A program made the position numbers and the translations under genes. 64,000 nucleotides of DNA from Actinoplanes lutulentus. Lineage in GTDB: Bacteria > Actinomycetota > Actinomycetes > Mycobacteriales > Micromonosporaceae. Where the stretch lies: assembly GCF_003259845.1 (NCBI RefSeq), contig NZ_QLMJ01000005.1:248001-312000 (forward strand), in the 5' to 3' direction. Positions 49,382 to 58,403 of this stretch are shown in pieces (position 1 is the first letter of the stretch; every line of letters starts with the position of its first letter). The notes below the pieces were generated by a model, which saw nothing but the letters and a program-made list of their open reading frames with translations, did not search any database and was not told the DNA's origin.

Positions 49382-50247
49382 CCAGGAAGCGGCCGGTAGG
49401 CGCACTACTCTTCTTCATTCTCCCGTTCGGGCTGCTCTTCGCGGCCTTCTACCTGGCGCCGATCGCGTACGCGATCAAGCAGTCCCTCTACAAGGTCGAG
49501 CGCACCGGGACATTCGGCCCGGCCCGCGAGGTCTTCGGCGGACTGGCCCAGTACGAGCGCGTCTTCGCGGACGGGCCGTTCTGGGAGTCGATCGGCCGGG
49601 TGCTGCTGTTCGGCGTGGTCCAGGTCCCGGTGATGCTTGGCCTGGCCCTGGTGCTGGCCCTGCTGCTCGACTCGGGACTGGTCAAGGGCCGGCGGTTCTT
49701 CCGGCTCGCGTTCTTCGTTCCGTACGCGGTCCCCGGTGTCGTCGCGGCGATCATGTGGGGCTTCCTGTACTCGCCGAACCTGTCGCCGTTCAGCAGCGTG
49801 ACCAGCGCGGTCGACCTGCTCTCCGCCGACCTGGTGCTCTGGGCCATGGCGAACGTCGTGACCTGGGTCTACGTCGGTTACAACATGCTGATCATCTACT
49901 CCTCGCTGCTGGCGATCCCGCAGGAGGTGTACGAGGCGGCGAAGATCGACGGCGCCGGGGCGATCCGCACCGCGTGGTCCATCAAGATCCCGCTGGTGAT
50001 GCCGGCGATCGTGCTGACCACTGTCTTCTCGATCATCGGCACGCTGCAGCTGCTCGCCGAGCCGGCCGTGTTCCGGACCTTCAGCTCCGCGGTGACCAGC
50101 GCGTACACGCCGAACCTGACCGTGTACTCCACCTCGTCCATCCCGAACTTCAACCTGGCGGCGGCGTTCTCGGTGGTCCTCGCGCTTGCCACGTGCGTGC
50201 TGTCCTTCGCCTTCCTGAAGGTCACCCAGCGAGGAGGCGACAAGTGA
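49378..50247 (+). CDS. Sugar ABC transporter permease, MalF type
   Basis: A 289-residue permease with six helices. The ATG overlaps the GH42 stop (ATGA). The helix-1 segment is ALLFFILPFGLLFAAFYLAPI. The conserved EAA loop that docks the ATPase reads EVYEAAKIDGAGAIRTAWS (about residue 185). It pairs with the next gene to form the membrane channel of a CUT1-type carbohydrate importer. Context predicts galactosides or galacto-oligosaccharides as substrates. Confidence 0.9.
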   Translation: MTRKRPVGALLFFILPFGLLFAAFYLAPIAYAIKQSLYKVERTGTFGPAREVFGGLAQYERVFADGPFWESIGRVLLFGVVQVPVMLGLALVLALLLDSGLVKGRRFFRLAFFVPYAVPGVVAAIMWGFLYSPNLSPFSSVTSAVDLLSADLVLWAMANVVTWVYVGYNMLIIYSSLLAIPQEVYEAAKIDGAGAIRTAWSIKIPLVMPAIVLTTVFSIIGTLQLLAEPAVFRTFSSAVTSAYTPNLTVYSTSSIPNFNLAAAFSVVLALATCVLSFAFLKVTQRGGDK

Positions 50248-51080
50248 TCTCCCCTTTGAAAAGAAGCCTCCCCATGCTGGTCATGGGCGCCTGCACCCTC
50301 TATTTCCTGGTCCCGATCTGGTGGCTGCTGGTCGCGGCCTCCAAGAGCCGGTCCCAGTTCAGCAACACCGACCCGCTCTGGTTCGCCGACTTCTCGCTGT
50401 TCGACAACCTGAACGAGCTCTTCTCCTACCGGGACGGCGTCTTCCTGCGCTGGATGCTCAACAGCGTCGTCTACACCGGCGGCGCGGCCCTGCTCGGCAC
50501 CGTGCTGGCCGCGATGTGCGGGTACGCCCTGGCGAAGTACCGCTTCCCCGGCCGGGAAGCGATCTTCAACGTGGTGCTGAGCGGCGTCCTGGTGCCGGCC
50601 ACCGCGCTGGCCCTGCCGCTGTTCCTGATCTTCAGCCAGTTCAACGCCACAAACACGTTCTGGTCGGTGTTCCTGCCCAGCCTGGTCAACCCGTTCGGTG
50701 TCTACCTGGCGCGGATCTACGCCACCGCCAGCGTGCCGGACGAGCTGCTCGAAGCGGCCCGCCTCGACGGCTCCGGCGAGGTACGGACGTTTTTCACGGT
50801 CTCCACCAAGCTGATGTTCCCGGCCCTCGTGACGATCTTCCTGTTCCACTTCGTCGCCGTCTGGAACAACTTCCTGCTGCCGCTGATCATGCTCGGCAAC
50901 GAGCGGCTCTTCCCGGTGACCCTCGGCCTCTACTCCTGGAACACGCAGGTCAACCAGATCCCGGAGCTCCGGATGCTGGTGCTGACCGGCGCGCTCGTCT
51001 CGATCATCCCGCTGGTGATCGCATTCCTGCTTCTCCAGCGGTTCTGGCGCAACGGCCTCGGCTCAGGCGCCATCAAGTAA
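50244..51080 (+). CDS. Sugar ABC transporter permease, MalG type
   Basis: A 278-residue permease starting at GTG 50244, which overlaps the preceding stop and follows GAGGAGG. It has six helices beginning LVMGACTLYFLVPIWWLLVAA, and the EAA loop reads ELLEAARLDGSGEVRTFF. It ends with LQRFWRNGLGSGAIK, the positively charged C-terminus typical of MalG relatives. No ATPase gene accompanies the permeases; actinobacterial sugar importers often share one MsiK-type ATPase encoded elsewhere. Confidence 0.9.
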   Translation: MISPLKRSLPMLVMGACTLYFLVPIWWLLVAASKSRSQFSNTDPLWFADFSLFDNLNELFSYRDGVFLRWMLNSVVYTGGAALLGTVLAAMCGYALAKYRFPGREAIFNVVLSGVLVPATALALPLFLIFSQFNATNTFWSVFLPSLVNPFGVYLARIYATASVPDELLEAARLDGSGEVRTFFTVSTKLMFPALVTIFLFHFVAVWNNFLLPLIMLGNERLFPVTLGLYSWNTQVNQIPELRMLVLTGALVSIIPLVIAFLLLQRFWRNGLGSGAIK

Positions 51081-51132
51081 GTCGCACGAAACCCCTCTCA
51101 CCCCATCCAAAAAAACGAGAAATGAGAAGTCA

Positions 51133-52464
51133 ATGCGCCTTCCCATGCGCTCACTCGGCATCCTGCTGACCTCAGCACTTGCCTTGACCGCCTGTTCGTC
51201 CGGCGGCGACGACGACGCGGCGACCACGGCCGGTGCGGCCAGCTGTGCCCCGTCGTCCGGCCCGGTCACCCTGAACTACACCACCTGGATCCCCGGGATC
51301 GAGAACGTGGTGAAGGTCTGGAACGACGCCAACCCGAACATCCAGGTCAAGGTGCAGACCGGCCCGAACGGCAACGGTGGCACCTACCAGAACTTCTTCA
51401 ACCAGCTGAAGGCCGGCAACGCGCCCGACCTCGGCCACATCGAGTACGACGCGCTGCCCAGCTTCCGGGTGCAGGACGGCCTGGAGAACCTGGCCGGCTG
51501 CTCCGAGGTGACCGCGGCCAAGGACCAGTTCGTCGACTGGACCTGGGGTCAGGTCACGTTCGGCGAGGAGAACTCGGTCTACGGCATCCCGCAGGACGCG
51601 GGCCCCATGGCGTTGTTCTACCGCAAGGACCTGTTCGAGAAGAACAACATCGCGATCCCGACCACCTGGGACGAGTACGCCGCTGCCGCCGAGAAGGTGA
51701 AGGCCGCCGGTGGTTACATCACCAACTTCTCGCAGAGCGACATCAACCAGTTCGCGGGTCTTGCCTGGCAGGCCGGCGGCCGCTGGTTCAGCAACGACGG
51801 CTCCAAGTGGACCGTGAACCTGGCCGACGAGAACACCACCAAGGTCGCCAACTACTGGCAGGGCCTGCTCGACAAGAAGCTCGTTTCGAGCGTCCCGCCG
51901 TGGACGACCGAGTGGGACAACGCGTACAACACCAGCAAGGCGTGGACCTGGGTCTCCGCGGTGTGGGGCGCCAACTCGATCATCTCCGGCGCGCCGGACA
52001 CCTCGGGCAAGTGGGCCGTCGCCCCGATGCCGCAGTGGACCGCCGGCGGCACCGTCGCCGGTAACTGGGGTGGCTCGGCCACCGCGGTCTTCAAGGGCTC
52101 GAAGCACCCGTACGAGGCTGCCAAGTTCGCTCTGTGGCTGAACACCAACGAGGAGGCGCTGACCCTGCTGAACAAGGAGGCGCAGCTCTACCCGGCGACC
52201 AAGGCCGGCGCGTCGCTGCCCGCCCTGAAGCAGGGAGTCGACTTCTACGGCGGCCAGGCGATCTACGATGTGTTCGCGCAGGCCTCCGGCCAGGTCGCTG
52301 CCGACTTCGTCTGGGGACCGACGATGACCTCCACGTACACCTCCGCCTCGGACGGCTTCAAGGGCGCCGTCTCCGGCAACGGCACGCTGCTCGACGCGCT
52401 GAAGAAGGCGCAGACCTCGACCGTCGAGACCCTCAAGTCTCAGTCGATCCCGGTCGCCGAGTGA
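51133..52464 (+). CDS. Sugar-binding lipoprotein of the galactoside ABC importer
   Basis: A 443-residue extracellular solute-binding protein, family 1. The signal peptide ends in a lipobox (ALALTACSS), giving lipid anchoring at Cys about 21. The mature protein has the cluster-B fold: VTLNYTTWIPGIENVVKVWN, NQLKAGNAPDLGHIEYDALP, YGIPQDAGPMALFYRKDLF and WAVAPMPQWTAGG. Several Trp residues could stack on sugar rings. The upstream sequence holds only a weak ribosome site (GAGAAATGAGAAG). It sits between the permeases and the GH36 gene and defines the specificity of the importer. Confidence 0.92.
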   Translation: MRLPMRSLGILLTSALALTACSSGGDDDAATTAGAASCAPSSGPVTLNYTTWIPGIENVVKVWNDANPNIQVKVQTGPNGNGGTYQNFFNQLKAGNAPDLGHIEYDALPSFRVQDGLENLAGCSEVTAAKDQFVDWTWGQVTFGEENSVYGIPQDAGPMALFYRKDLFEKNNIAIPTTWDEYAAAAEKVKAAGGYITNFSQSDINQFAGLAWQAGGRWFSNDGSKWTVNLADENTTKVANYWQGLLDKKLVSSVPPWTTEWDNAYNTSKAWTWVSAVWGANSIISGAPDTSGKWAVAPMPQWTAGGTVAGNWGGSATAVFKGSKHPYEAAKFALWLNTNEEALTLLNKEAQLYPATKAGASLPALKQGVDFYGGQAIYDVFAQASGQVAADFVWGPTMTSTYTSASDGFKGAVSGNGTLLDALKKAQTSTVETLKSQSIPVAE

Positions 52465-54524
52465 CCGTGCTCCACCTCCGCGCCGCGGGCGTCAGCCTTG
52501 TGCTTGACGCCCGCGGTGGCGTTCCCTGCGTCATCCACTGGGGTGCTGACCTCGGCGAACTCGACGACTTGGCGCTTGCCGCCCTCGCCGATGCGGTAGT
52601 TCCCGCTGTGCCGCCGAGCTCTGTCGACGTACCCCTGCGGTTTTCGCTCTGGCCTGGCCTTGCAGAAGGCTGGAGCGGAAGGCCTGCCTTGGCAGGCCAC
52701 AGGCAAGGCGTTCCGGCGCCGGCTCTGCGATTGGTCGCTCTCGGTGATTCTTGGGTACGCGCTAAGAGCGCCGATGATTCGCTGGAGCTGACCACCGAGC
52801 TGGAGCTGACGCCGGAGGGTGTCCTGCGAATCCGGCACCGGCTGACGAACCTCGGTGACACGGACTTCGAGCTGTCCGGCCTGAACATGCTGCTGCCGAT
52901 CCCGGAGCAGGCTTCTGAACTGCTCGACTTCACCGGCCTCTGGGCACACGAGCGGGAGCCGCAACGCGGTTCGCTGCGGCACGGCGTGTGGAGCCGCGAG
53001 AGCCGGCACGGCCGTCCCGGGCACGACGACGCGTTCCTGATGATGGCCGGCGAGCCCGGCTTCGGGTTCCGGCGCGGCCGGGTCTGGGCCACCCACCTGG
53101 CGTGGAGCGGCGACAAGCAGATCTGGGCGGAACGGTCCGCGCTCGGTTACGGCGCCCTCGGTGCCGGCGAGCTGCTCGAACCGGGCGAGATCCGGCTGGG
53201 TCCCGGGGATTCGTATGAGACGCCGTGGCTGATCGCGGTCTTCTCGGACAGTGGCATCGACGGGTTGTCCGACCGGCTGCATCCGTGGATCCGCTCGCGT
53301 TCGCCGCTGCGCCTGCCCCGGCCGGTCGTGCTGAACACCTGGGAAGCCGTCTACTTCGACCACGACTTCTCCGTGCTGGGTCGCTTGGTGGACGCGGCCG
53401 CATCGGTCGGCGTCGAGCGGTTCGTGCTGGACGACGGCTGGTTCACCGGGCGTCGTGACGACAAGCGGGCGCTCGGCGATTGGTACGTGGACTCCTCGGT
53501 GTGGCCGGACGGCCTGCACCCGCTGATCTCCCGCGTCGTGTCGGCGGGGATGGAGTTCGGCCTCTGGGTCGAGCCCGAGATGATCAGCCCGGACTCCGAC
53601 CTGGCCCGCGCCCATCCGTCGTGGATGCTGGATTCGTCGTTGACGTGGCGCTGGCAGCGAGTTCTCGACCTCAATAATCCTGATGCGTTCGCTTTCGTGC
53701 GTGATCGACTGGCCGCGCTGCTGAGTGAGTACCCGATCGCGTACCTCAAGTGGGACCACAACCGGGACGTGCTGACGCCGGGCGCCACGCATCGTCAGAC
53801 CCACGCGCTATACCGGCTTTTATCGGAATTGCGAGCTTCCTTTCCGAACGTGGAGATCGAGAGCTGCGCGTCCGGCGGCGCCCGCATCGACCTGGGCATC
53901 CTTGACCTGGTAGACCGCTTCTGGACCTCGGACACCAACGACCCGCTCGACCGGCAGAAGATCCAGCGCTGGACCAGCGTCCTGATCCCACCGGAATATC
54001 TGGGTGGTCATCTGGGCGCCGGCGCCGCCCACGTGACGGGCCGGAGTTCGGCGCTGGGGTTCCGCTTGGCGACAGCCCTGTTCGGCAGCGCCGGCATCGA
54101 GTGGAACCTGAACGCGGCGTCGCCGTCCGAGCTCGCCGTGATCGCGGAGTGGATCGCGGAGTACAAGCGCCTGCGCCCCCTGCTGCACACGGGTGTGGTG
54201 GTCCGGGCCGATGCCGCCGACCCGGCGAACGAGGTCCACGGCGTGGTGTCACAGGACCGGTCGTCGGCGGTGTTCGCCCTGGTAGCACTGGGCACGCCCC
54301 GATCCGCCCTGCCGCCACCGGTCCGCTTCCCGGGCCTGGACCCGAACCGGGTCTACACGGTCCGCCCGATCGGAACCCCGCCGAAGATGGTCCAGGACGC
54401 CGCGCCGGCGTGGCTTTCGGTGGGTTCGGTGACGCTGCCGGGCCGGGTGCTGTCCGAACTGGGCTTGCCGTCACCACTGCTGGCCCCAGAGCAGGCAATC
54501 CTCCTCTCCGTCGACGCAAGCTGA
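52461..54524 (+). CDS. Alpha-galactosidase, GH36
   Basis: A 687-residue GH36 enzyme. The GTG at 52461 overlaps the stop of the binding-protein gene (GTGA). The N-terminal beta-sandwich (to about 300) leads to the catalytic barrel with LNTWEAVYFDHD, VLDDGWF, GLWVEPEMISPDS, IAYLKWDHNRD (nucleophile Asp) and SCASGGARIDLGIL followed by WTSDTNDPLDRQKIQ (acid/base Asp). A C-terminal beta domain completes the fold. No signal peptide is present. With the GH42 enzyme it lets the cell split both alpha- and beta-galactosides after import, such as raffinose-type sugars and galacto-oligosaccharides. Confidence 0.92.
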   Translation: MTVLHLRAAGVSLVLDARGGVPCVIHWGADLGELDDLALAALADAVVPAVPPSSVDVPLRFSLWPGLAEGWSGRPALAGHRQGVPAPALRLVALGDSWVRAKSADDSLELTTELELTPEGVLRIRHRLTNLGDTDFELSGLNMLLPIPEQASELLDFTGLWAHEREPQRGSLRHGVWSRESRHGRPGHDDAFLMMAGEPGFGFRRGRVWATHLAWSGDKQIWAERSALGYGALGAGELLEPGEIRLGPGDSYETPWLIAVFSDSGIDGLSDRLHPWIRSRSPLRLPRPVVLNTWEAVYFDHDFSVLGRLVDAAASVGVERFVLDDGWFTGRRDDKRALGDWYVDSSVWPDGLHPLISRVVSAGMEFGLWVEPEMISPDSDLARAHPSWMLDSSLTWRWQRVLDLNNPDAFAFVRDRLAALLSEYPIAYLKWDHNRDVLTPGATHRQTHALYRLLSELRASFPNVEIESCASGGARIDLGILDLVDRFWTSDTNDPLDRQKIQRWTSVLIPPEYLGGHLGAGAAHVTGRSSALGFRLATALFGSAGIEWNLNAASPSELAVIAEWIAEYKRLRPLLHTGVVVRADAADPANEVHGVVSQDRSSAVFALVALGTPRSALPPPVRFPGLDPNRVYTVRPIGTPPKMVQDAAPAWLSVGSVTLPGRVLSELGLPSPLLAPEQAILLSVDAS

Positions 54525-54577
54525 CCCCCAACCACAGCCCTACGTCCCGGTTCCACTCACGCCTGCCCCACGTAGGC

Positions 54578-54681
54578 GCGTGTCGAGTTCGGGTGCGGTG
54601 GGCGCCTCAATTCGACACACGGGCTGGCCTCGCCCCGTGTGTGTCGAGTTGAGGTTCGAATCGCACCCGAACTCGACACGC
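54578..54681. repeat. Nested inverted repeat, possible cruciform
   Basis: A 20-bp perfect outer stem (54578-54597 with 54662-54681; core GTGTCGAGTTCGGGTGCG) encloses a second imperfect stem. The inner arms are CTCAATTCGACACACGGG near 54,606 and CCCGTGTGTGTCGAGTTGAG near 54,635. The sequence GTGTCGAGTT or its complement thus appears four times within about 104 bases. It lies 54 bases after the GH36 gene, before convergent genes, and could be a terminator or an interspersed palindromic element. Confidence 0.85.
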
Positions 54682-55008
54682 TGACGACTTCTCCGCCACT
54701 CACGGGAGGCGAGAGTCCGACCTTGTGAGTTTGCGGCTGATACCGCGGCAGAAGCTCACAAGATCTCCGAGCGGCATCCGCCCTGAGTGGCGTTCGCGCT
54801 GAGCAGTGCCCGCGCTGAGCAGTGCCCGCCCCGCGAGGTGGGCCGGTTGGTGTGGTGGGTGCGCGCTGTGCGGCCCGTGGTCTGCCGCCGGATCTTGAGC
54901 GATTTCGCACCCTCTGATGTGGAAATTCACTCAAGATCGCTGAGGCGACGGCGGGCCGGCGACGGCGGGTAGCTCGGCGGTGGGTGGTGGCTTGGTGTTT
55001 GGGGTGGG
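54682..55008. other. Non-coding region with further inverted and tandem repeats
   Basis: No credible gene. It holds CTTGTGAG (54722-54729) paired with CTCACAAG (54755-54762) around an inner GCGG/CCGC stem, a 16-base tandem duplication of CGCGCTGAGCAGTGCC (54795-54826), and an imperfect 17-bp inverted repeat GATCTTGAGCGATTTC / GAAATTCACTCAAGATC (54891-54938). Confidence 0.7.
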
Positions 55009-55272
55009 CTAGGGCTGCTCTACGGGGATCTCCAGCCGGCTGGCGCCGGTCAGGGTCAGGAACACCCGGGTCGGTGTGCGGACCAGCCGCACGATCACAT
55101 CCGTGCAGTTCGGGCAGCGGCCCACCAGCCCCGGCGCCGGTTCCCACACGCGCAGCGTCGCCACCACCCCGGAGTGCTTGCACCCCGCGCACACGAAGAC
55201 CGCGTCGGTCACATCAGTCGCGAAGACCGTGCTCAGGTCGCCGCCGAGAGCGTTGCCGTCCAGCTCCATCAC
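55009..55272 (-). CDS. DUF6510-like zinc-ribbon protein
   Basis: An 87-residue protein with two CxxC pairs, CAGC (about 28-31) and CPNC (about 53-56), typical of a zinc ribbon. Between and after them is VRLVRTPTRVFLTLTGASRLEIP. The GTG at 55272 overlaps the stop of the flavoprotein gene (GTGA). Small proteins of this kind commonly follow a flavin reductase and a sulfite-oxidase-like gene in actinobacteria, but their role is not known to me. Confidence 0.75.
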   Translation of the reverse strand: MMELDGNALGGDLSTVFATDVTDAVFVCAGCKHSGVVATLRVWEPAPGLVGRCPNCTDVIVRLVRTPTRVFLTLTGASRLEIPVEQP

Positions 55273-55991
55273 GCGCCGCCGAAGCGTTCGGTCCGCACCC
55301 GGGTCGGGGCATGGCCCAGCGCCACCAGGATGTCGGCCGCCGTCTCGACGAAACCTGTCGGGCCGCAGACGTAACAGTCCGGCTCGAAATCGGGCGGCCA
55401 GCCATGAGAGTTGATCGTGGCTACGTCGATTCGTTTCGGGGCGCCGGCGCCCTCCGGTGCCTTGCGCGTATAGACGAAGTGCACGTCCAGGCCGGGGTTC
55501 TCGCGTACCCGATGGCGCAATTCCTCAGCGTAAGCGGCATCCTCTGGCGTGCGCACCGAGTAGATCAGCCGGAAAGGCTGACGGCCGCGGGCGCGGATCA
55601 TCGCCATCAGCGGGACCACGCCGGAGCCGCCGGCGATCAGCAGCACGGGCGCGGTCTGGGTGTCGCGCCAGACGAACCAGTTGCCGATCGCGCCGCGCAC
55701 CTCGATCTTGTCGCCGACCTCGACCACGTCGGTCAGGTACGGCGACACCTCGCCGTCGTCGAGCCGCTGGATCGTGAGTTCCACCGACGGGGAGGACGGC
55801 GACCAGGCCGACGCGATCGAATAGCTGCGCTGGGCGACATATCCGTCATCGGCCGTCAGCCGGATGTCGACGTGCTGCCCGGGCAGGTGACCGCTCCAGC
55901 CTGGCACGTCGAGTACCAGGGTGCGCGCCGTCTTCGTCTCCCAGCGGACCGCGGTGACCGTCGCGGCCCGCCAGGTGATGCGCTTGATCAT
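55269..55991 (-). CDS. Ferredoxin reductase-type FAD/NAD(P) oxidoreductase
   Basis: A 240-residue flavoprotein. The FAD domain has HLPGQHVDIRLTADDGY and the diagnostic RSYSIAS motif; the pyridine-nucleotide domain has LIAGGSGVVPLMAMIR and ends with CYVCGPTGFVETA. It lacks an iron-sulfur domain, so it must pass electrons to another protein. It lies seven bases after the molybdenum oxidoreductase gene and is the likely electron partner for it. Confidence 0.88.
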   Translation of the reverse strand: MIKRITWRAATVTAVRWETKTARTLVLDVPGWSGHLPGQHVDIRLTADDGYVAQRSYSIASAWSPSSPSVELTIQRLDDGEVSPYLTDVVEVGDKIEVRGAIGNWFVWRDTQTAPVLLIAGGSGVVPLMAMIRARGRQPFRLIYSVRTPEDAAYAEELRHRVRENPGLDVHFVYTRKAPEGAGAPKRIDVATINSHGWPPDFEPDCYVCGPTGFVETAADILVALGHAPTRVRTERFGGA

Positions 55992-55998
55992 GGAACGA

Positions 55999-56598
55999 TC
56001 AGTCGCCCTGGTAGCGCTGCTCGCGCCACGGGTCGCCGTACATGTGGTAACCGCCGGCCTCCCAGAAACCGGGCTCGTCGTCGTTGAGCATCTCGAGGCC
56101 GTTGACCCACTTCGCGGACTTCCAGAAGTACAGGTGCGGCACGATCAGCCGGACCGGTCCACCGTGTTCCGGGTGGAGCGGCTCGCCGTCGAACTCGTAC
56201 ACAAGCCAGGCTTTGCCCTCAAGGAGGTCGTCGAGCGGCACGTTCGTGGTGTAACCGCCGTAGCTGTGCGCCATCGTGTAGTCCGCCGCCGATTCGACGT
56301 CCTCGAAGAGGGTGTCGAGCGAGACGCCCTTCCAGGTGGTGCCGAGCTTCGACCACTTGGTGACGCAGTGGATGTCGACGGTGAATTCCTCGGACGGCAG
56401 AGCGGTGAACTCTTTCCAGTCCCAGGAGTGCTTCTCGCCGGTCTCCGTGGTGATCGTGAACTTCCACTTGTCCAGCGGGATGCGCGGGGTCGGCCCGGCG
56501 GAGAGCACCGGGAAGTCGTGAGTCAGGTACTGGCCGGGAGGCAGGCCGGGCAGCGACTCACGCCGCCGCCCGCCGAAGCCGCGAGAGATGATGCCCAT
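55999..56598 (-). CDS. Sulfite-oxidase-like molybdenum cofactor protein
   Basis: A 199-residue protein with the sulfite oxidase / YedY molybdopterin-binding fold. The molybdenum-ligand Cys is in DIHCVTKWSKLGTTWKGV (about residue 78); further cofactor contacts are AHSYGGYTTNVPLDDLL, HGGPVRLIVPHLYFWKSAKWV and GYHMYGDPW. It lacks a signal peptide, unlike MsrP, so it acts in the cytoplasm. It heads a three-gene operon with a flavin reductase and a zinc-ribbon protein. The substrate is unknown; reduction of a sulfoxide or related oxide is one possibility. Confidence 0.88.
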   Translation of the reverse strand: MGIISRGFGGRRRESLPGLPPGQYLTHDFPVLSAGPTPRIPLDKWKFTITTETGEKHSWDWKEFTALPSEEFTVDIHCVTKWSKLGTTWKGVSLDTLFEDVESAADYTMAHSYGGYTTNVPLDDLLEGKAWLVYEFDGEPLHPEHGGPVRLIVPHLYFWKSAKWVNGLEMLNDDEPGFWEAGGYHMYGDPWREQRYQGD

Positions 56599-56634
56599 GA
56601 CAGGAAGTAAACAGCACTCGCATTACCTACGGGG

Positions 56635-58284
56635 TCAGGCTTTGACCGTGCCGCTGGTTACGCCCGCCACAGTCTTGGTGCCGGCGATCACCACGCGATA
56701 GCTCGCGCCGCTCACCAGGCCGGTGATCGTGCGGGTCGCGGTCGTGCGGAACGTCCTCACCGTCTTCCACTTCTTGTTCTGATACCGCTGCACCGTCATG
56801 GTCTGGCCGGACGCTCCGGCCACCTTCACCGTGATCACACTCTTCTTGCTCCGAACCGCCGTGACCTTGGCCTTCACCGTGTAACTCGCGGTCGCTGCGG
56901 CCGCAGCAAAATCAACAGACGAGGGTACGAACAAACGAGCGCGGTAGTGAGCGTTCGCGACCCTGGTGAACGTGTACGTCCCGGCTGAACTCGTCGTGAC
57001 AGGCGTGCACGTGAAGGCGGCGCCGGCCACCGAGAGGCACGCCGACACTGTCGCGTTCGCGAGCGGCTTGCCGCCGGTCATGGCAGTGAACGTGGTGGTG
57101 GTCCGCGTCCCGTACCCGACGGTCCGGGTGCTGACGGTCGACGTGACGTACTGTCCGGCGGCGGTGAGCGCGGCCACCGCGTCGACCCGCCCGTTGCCAT
57201 AGTTGTAGTCGAACCCGGCAGCACCGAGGTCGACCGCGGACGCCTCCAGGATCTTCTCGATCTGGCTCGGGTTGAGCGCCGGCTGGTACGCCTCCAGCAG
57301 TGCCGCCACCGCCGCGACCTGCGGTGCGGCCATCGAGGTGCCGCTCATCGCGGCATATTCGCCGCCGGTCAGAGCGGTCGGGTACGTACTGACGATGTTG
57401 CTGCCCGGCGCGGCCACGTCGACGTAGCTGCCGGCGTTCGAGTACGACCCGTACCGGTCGGCGGAGTCGGTAGCGGCGACCGCGATCACCCCGGTGTCGG
57501 CGGCCGGATAACTGATCGGGCTGCCGTCCTCCCGCTCGTTGCCGGCGGCGGCGACCACGGTGACGCCCTTGCCCCGGGCGTACGCGACAGCGTCGGAGAG
57601 CGCGCTGAGTTTCGTGGTGGAGCCGAGCGACATGTTGATCACGTTGGCACCGTGGTCGGTGGCCCAGACGATGCCTTCGACGACGTCGGACATGTATCCG
57701 GCCCCGTTGGCGCCGAAGACGCGTACCGGGAGGATCTTGGCGTCCGGGGCGACGCCGGAGACGCCGACGCCGTTGCCGGTGACCGCGCCGATGATGCCGG
57801 CCACGTGGGTGCCGTGCCCGTTCGCGTCGGTGGTGCCGCCGGCCTTGCCGTTCAGGACGTCGTACCCGGCCAGCACCTTGCCGGCGAGGTCCGGGTGCGC
57901 GGCGTCGACACCGGTGTCGATAACGGCGACGGTCACCCCGGCGCCGGTCGACGTCGCCCAGGCCGTCGGCGCCTTGATCTTGGTGAGCCCCCACTGCTGC
58001 TTGCGGTACGGGTCGGAACCGGTCGGCGCGGCGGCCACCCTCACCGGGACGTCGAGCTGCGCGTTCGGCACCGTCGCCAGCAGTTCGGCGGTCTCGGCCC
58101 GGTCGGTCGCCTCGTGCACGGTGACCACGGGCCGGCCGAGCGCGTCGACGGTCGTGCCGACCACCCGTGCGGGCTGGGCCTCGGTGACCGTGGCGGGCAC
58201 ACCCGCGTACGACACGCCGGGGAGCGCGATCGCGCCCAGCCCGGCCGCCAGGGAGATCGCCAAGGTGCCGGTGAACAACCGCAC
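56635..58284 (-). CDS. Secreted subtilisin-like serine protease (S8)
   Basis: A 549-residue exported protease. A signal peptide (FTGTLAISLAAGLGAIALPGVSYA) and a short propeptide precede the catalytic domain from about residue 95. The triad is Asp in TVAVIDTGVDAAHPDL, His in GHGTHVAGIIGA and Ser in AAMSGTSMAAPQVAAVAAL; the oxyanion Asn is in AAAGNERE. The C-terminal 170 residues form beta-rich repeats (ARLFVPSSVDFAAA; TVQRYQNKKWKTVRTF), probably for substrate or wall binding. The GTG at 58284 has only a weak ribosome site. It is a monocistronic gene of general extracellular proteolysis. Confidence 0.92.
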   Translation of the reverse strand: MRLFTGTLAISLAAGLGAIALPGVSYAGVPATVTEAQPARVVGTTVDALGRPVVTVHEATDRAETAELLATVPNAQLDVPVRVAAAPTGSDPYRKQQWGLTKIKAPTAWATSTGAGVTVAVIDTGVDAAHPDLAGKVLAGYDVLNGKAGGTTDANGHGTHVAGIIGAVTGNGVGVSGVAPDAKILPVRVFGANGAGYMSDVVEGIVWATDHGANVINMSLGSTTKLSALSDAVAYARGKGVTVVAAAGNEREDGSPISYPAADTGVIAVAATDSADRYGSYSNAGSYVDVAAPGSNIVSTYPTALTGGEYAAMSGTSMAAPQVAAVAALLEAYQPALNPSQIEKILEASAVDLGAAGFDYNYGNGRVDAVAALTAAGQYVTSTVSTRTVGYGTRTTTTFTAMTGGKPLANATVSACLSVAGAAFTCTPVTTSSAGTYTFTRVANAHYRARLFVPSSVDFAAAAATASYTVKAKVTAVRSKKSVITVKVAGASGQTMTVQRYQNKKWKTVRTFRTTATRTITGLVSGASYRVVIAGTKTVAGVTSGTVKA

Positions 58285-58403
58285 GTAAAGCCGCCTTCCG
58301 CTCGTCGGTCCGACCTTTGGAGCCGGTCCCGACTACGGTCCGTGGCGTGGAGAGCTTTACGGGCAGGCCCGGGGTGCGGTCCGGGTGCGGCTAAAGTCGC
58401 CTC

